NCBI GenBank assembly: GCA_028277985.1
Contig: JANQFG010000204.1
Coordinates: 1-33,805 of the forward strand
Origin: a bacterium
GTDB taxonomy: Bacteria > Desulfobacterota > DSWW01
DNA: 33,805 nt
Reading direction: 5' to 3'
Shown one piece after another: positions 31,948 to 33,805 of the stretch; position 1 is the stretch's first letter, and every line of letters starts with the position of its first letter. The notes beneath the pieces are model-generated. The model was not told the DNA's origin. It saw nothing but the letters and a program-made list of their open reading frames with translations, and did not search any database. The position numbers and the translations under genes were made by a program.

Positions 31948-32187
31948 CTAAAGGATCGGAAATCTCTCCATCAGGATCCTCCGAAACCTCGAACCGTAGA
32001 TCAAATCGAAGGTCTCTTCCTTGTCAGGAAACAAGCGAAGTGCCATCTTTTTGACGCCCGCGATCATTCCCTGCGCCTCTTCGAGGGACATGGATTGCTG
32101 TTGCAGCACGCTGCAGGCGAAGTCGACGATCCTTTGAAGCTGACGGATCTTCTTCTCTTCTTCGATTCTCTCTTCCTCGAGGGTCAT
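31948..32187 (-). CDS. Conserved-looking 79-aa protein coupled to mpl, function unknown
   Basis: A small, acidic-basic helical protein starting MTLEEERIEEEKKIRQLQRI and ending FDLIYGSRFRRILMERFPIL. The LQRIVDFACSVLQQQ and LRLFPDKEETFDLIY segments resemble a short uncharacterised protein often seen in deltaproteobacteria; I know no function for it. The ATG at 32187 overlaps the mpl stop in an ATGA junction, so its translation is coupled to mpl. A longer in-frame start inside mpl has no support. No membrane segment. Confidence 0.75.
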   Translation of the reverse strand: MTLEEERIEEEKKIRQLQRIVDFACSVLQQQSMSLEEAQGMIAGVKKMALRLFPDKEETFDLIYGSRFRRILMERFPIL

Positions 32188-33614
32188 GGTCGATCCGTCT
32201 GCTCCAGGTTCTCTTTCAGCTTCCGAAATAGGTCGGCAAAGCTCCCGCTCGACATGAACAGGACCACATCCCCTGTCCTGCACGTGTCGGTAAGCGCCTG
32301 CTCCAGGCTTTCTGATTCCTCAAACCAATCGGCCGACCTCCCACGCTTCCGCAGGTCCTCGGCCCAGAGATCCGGTCGGAATCTCTCTTCCGGCTCGACC
32401 GTTTCGGGCCGAAAGATGGGCGCACACAGAGCGATATCCGCCAGGGAAAAGGCGTCCACATAATCCGCCTGGAATACGTTTCTTCGGCTCGTGTTCGTCC
32501 TCGGCTCGAAAACCGCAACGATCCTGCGACCCGGATACCGCCTTCGAATGCCTGCCAGGGTCTCCCTGACCGCGGTGGGATGGTGCGCAAAGTCATCCAT
32601 CAATAAGATGCCGTTTATCTCCCCGGCGATCTCCTGCCGACGACGTACTCCCTCGAACCTCTCGACGCAGGCTTTCAACCCCCCGGGCTCGAAGCCGAGG
32701 TGAGCCAGAAGGCCGATGCTTCCCAGGACATTCAGGGCATTGTGGCGGCCGGTCAACGGCATGGGGAAGGTCCCCACTGTTTCGCCTCTGCAGGAGACTT
32801 CGAGCGATCCGGTCTCCCCGGGCGGCTCTTCCAGTACGCCTACCCAGTCGGCCTCTTCTCCGTAGCCGTAGGTCTCCACCTTGCACGAGGCTTTCCTGGC
32901 TATTTCCACTGCTTCAGGATACTCGCTGCAAACCATTGCGAGCCCCTCCGGTGGAATGAGCTCCACAAAACGAGAAAACTGCTTGCGGATCGAAGCCAGG
33001 TCCGGGTAGATGTCCGCATGGTCGAATTCGAGAGAGGTGAACAGGGCGGCCTGGGGCCGGTAGTGCAGAAACTTCGGCCCCTTGTCAAAAAAGGCGGAGT
33101 CGTACTCATCCCCTTCGATCACGAAATGCTTCCCCCGGCCCAACCGGCTGCTCAGGCCGAAATTGGTCGGCTCCCCCCCGACGAGGAACCCGGGCTCCGA
33201 GCCGGAGCACTCCAGCAGCCAGGCGAGCAGGGCCGTGGAAGTCGTCTTGCCATGGGTGCCGGTCACGACGACAGGACACCGGGACGAGAGAAAGAAGTGA
33301 GCGAGGGATTCCGGGAACGAACCGTAAGCAAGCCCCCTTGCGAGCGTTTCCTGTACTTCCGGATTGTCCTTGGAGACCGCATTTCCAACCACCACGAACT
33401 CCACATCCCGGGGCAGGTTCTCCGGCCGGTAGCCGAGGGAGAGCTCCACCCCGGCCTTCTCGAGAAGCCCCCCCATGGGGGGATATGCCTGCACGTCCGA
33501 GCCGCTCACGTGTACACCCATCTCCCGAAACAGCAGGGCCAGGGCTCCCATGCCCGTACCGCAGGCGGCGATCATATGCACTTTTTTCGGAACATCGTCG
33601 GGTATCCTGCTCAA
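32184..33614 (-). CDS. mpl: UDP-N-acetylmuramate:L-alanyl-gamma-D-glutamyl-meso-diaminopimelate ligase
   Basis: A 476-residue Mur-ligase-family enzyme that joins recycled murein tripeptide to UDP-MurNAc with ATP, returning wall fragments to synthesis. It starts KVHMIAACGTGMGALALLFR, has the ATP-binding loop GTHGKTTSTALLAW (119-132), a VIEGDEYDSAFFD segment that is characteristic of Mpl, and LTGRHNALNVLGSIG. FAHHPTAVRETLAGIRRRYP and FEPRTNTSRRNVFQ in the C-terminal domain also distinguish Mpl from MurC. The TTG at 33614 is preceded by AAGGAGGAG and starts right at the conserved region. It overlaps the downstream 79-residue gene by 4 bp. Confidence 0.93.
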   Translation of the reverse strand: MSRIPDDVPKKVHMIAACGTGMGALALLFREMGVHVSGSDVQAYPPMGGLLEKAGVELSLGYRPENLPRDVEFVVVGNAVSKDNPEVQETLARGLAYGSFPESLAHFFLSSRCPVVVTGTHGKTTSTALLAWLLECSGSEPGFLVGGEPTNFGLSSRLGRGKHFVIEGDEYDSAFFDKGPKFLHYRPQAALFTSLEFDHADIYPDLASIRKQFSRFVELIPPEGLAMVCSEYPEAVEIARKASCKVETYGYGEEADWVGVLEEPPGETGSLEVSCRGETVGTFPMPLTGRHNALNVLGSIGLLAHLGFEPGGLKACVERFEGVRRRQEIAGEINGILLMDDFAHHPTAVRETLAGIRRRYPGRRIVAVFEPRTNTSRRNVFQADYVDAFSLADIALCAPIFRPETVEPEERFRPDLWAEDLRKRGRSADWFEESESLEQALTDTCRTGDVVLFMSSGSFADLFRKLKENLEQTDRP

Positions 33615-33662
33615 CTCTCCTCCTTCCCTATTTGTCCTTCGTCCTGGCGATGCGTGGCTGGG

Positions 33663-33694
33663 CCTGACCCCCGACCCCTGGTCCCTGATCCCTC
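33663..33694. repeat. Single heptamer array between mpl and the upstream gene
   Basis: Read on the minus strand it is GGGATCA/GGGACCA/GGGGTCG/GGGGTCA, nearly the same as the right arm at 9582-9613, with about 5 differences over 34 nt. The array is flanked by a short inverted repeat GCGTG (from about 33650) and CACGC (at about 33694-33698). No complementary second array is nearby. Confidence 0.6.
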
Positions 33695-33724
33695 ACGCAG
33701 CTCCCACCCTTCTCCCCATGCATC

Positions 33725-33805
33725 CTAGAGGTGCAGCAATTCCTCGAGAACCGCGTCGTGCACCATGGGCCTGAGGGCCCGGATCGCCCTGTTCTCCCGG
33801 CTCGG
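33725..33805 (-). CDS. C-terminal end of an unrecognised protein (runs off the window)
   Basis: An open frame of 26 codons enters from the right edge and stops with TAG at 33725-33727. The visible end is ENRAIRALRPMVHDAVLEEL followed by LHL. The frame is uninterrupted, its codon use fits neighbouring genes, and it lies upstream of mpl on the same strand, so it is probably a real gene end. The fragment is too short to name. Confidence 0.45.
   Translation of the reverse strand, partial: PSRENRAIRALRPMVHDAVLEELLHL

Noticed and set aside
1..33805. CRISPR arrays, tRNA, rRNA genes or phage modules
   Set aside because: No regularly spaced direct repeats with unique spacers, no tRNA-like cloverleaf in the few intergenic gaps, and no phage structural genes were seen. 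Gaps are short and accounted for.

Overview
The window looks like a chromosomal segment of a Gram-negative, GC-rich bacterium of the deltaproteobacterial (Desulfobacterota) type. The evidence is the set of LPS genes (kdsB, kdsA, an LpxL-type acyltransferase, lptCAB), a peptidoglycan-recycling Mpl ligase, an rpoN-linked regulatory PTS cluster, pyruvate phosphate dikinase next to two-subunit glycyl-tRNA synthetase, and a secreted subtilase with a CFI-box C-terminus. The lineage is inferred from gene content and order; no rRNA gene is present.

Layout. Positions 1-381 hold the 5' end of an IS5/IS1182-type insertion sequence. It is followed by about 600 bp of AT-richer DNA with a 41-residue membrane-protein ORF and a possible small RNA. 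Nearly everything from 989 to 30257 is on the minus strand, so operons read from right to left. Block 1 (989-9413) is a PfkB kinase, a RodZ-like protein, recO, glyQ, glyS and ppdK. Block 2 (9631-13053) is metK, a decayed C-terminal remnant of ahcY, mobB, mobA and mtnP. Block 3 (13177-20719) is lptC-lptA-lptB-rpoN-ptsN-rapZ-EIIA(Man)-ptsH-ptsI behind a recognisable sigma70-type promoter; hpf and hprK, which often sit in this cluster, are absent. Block 4 (20733-23432) is kdsB-kdsA-lpxL. Block 5 (23461-26456) is leuB-truA and rplM-rpsI, ending in a strong terminator. Block 6 (26514-29638) is an exported subtilase and a small outer-membrane beta-barrel protein with their own promoter.

Positions 29658-31899 are the most unusual part. 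rlmE (minus) is divergent from a solitary rplC (plus) that lies outside any ribosomal-protein operon and has a perfect palindrome over its promoter. Next comes a full-consensus sigma54 promoter in front of an unrecognised helical protein with an AT-hook-like N-terminus. The window closes with mpl, an overlapping 79-residue conserved-looking protein, and the C-terminal end of an unrecognised gene.

A second theme is degenerate heptanucleotide tandem repeats in intergenic DNA (6757-6862, 9456-9646, 33663-33694). At two sites they form inverted pairs that could fold in RNA, and they run into the 3' ends of recO and mtnP.

Functionally, metK, mtnP and the broken ahcY concern S-adenosylmethionine turnover. 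RpoN is encoded here, as is one promoter it could read. EI, HPr, two EIIA proteins and RapZ form a PTS that looks regulatory, since no EIIB or EIIC gene is visible. The kds, lpx and lpt genes supply outer-membrane LPS.
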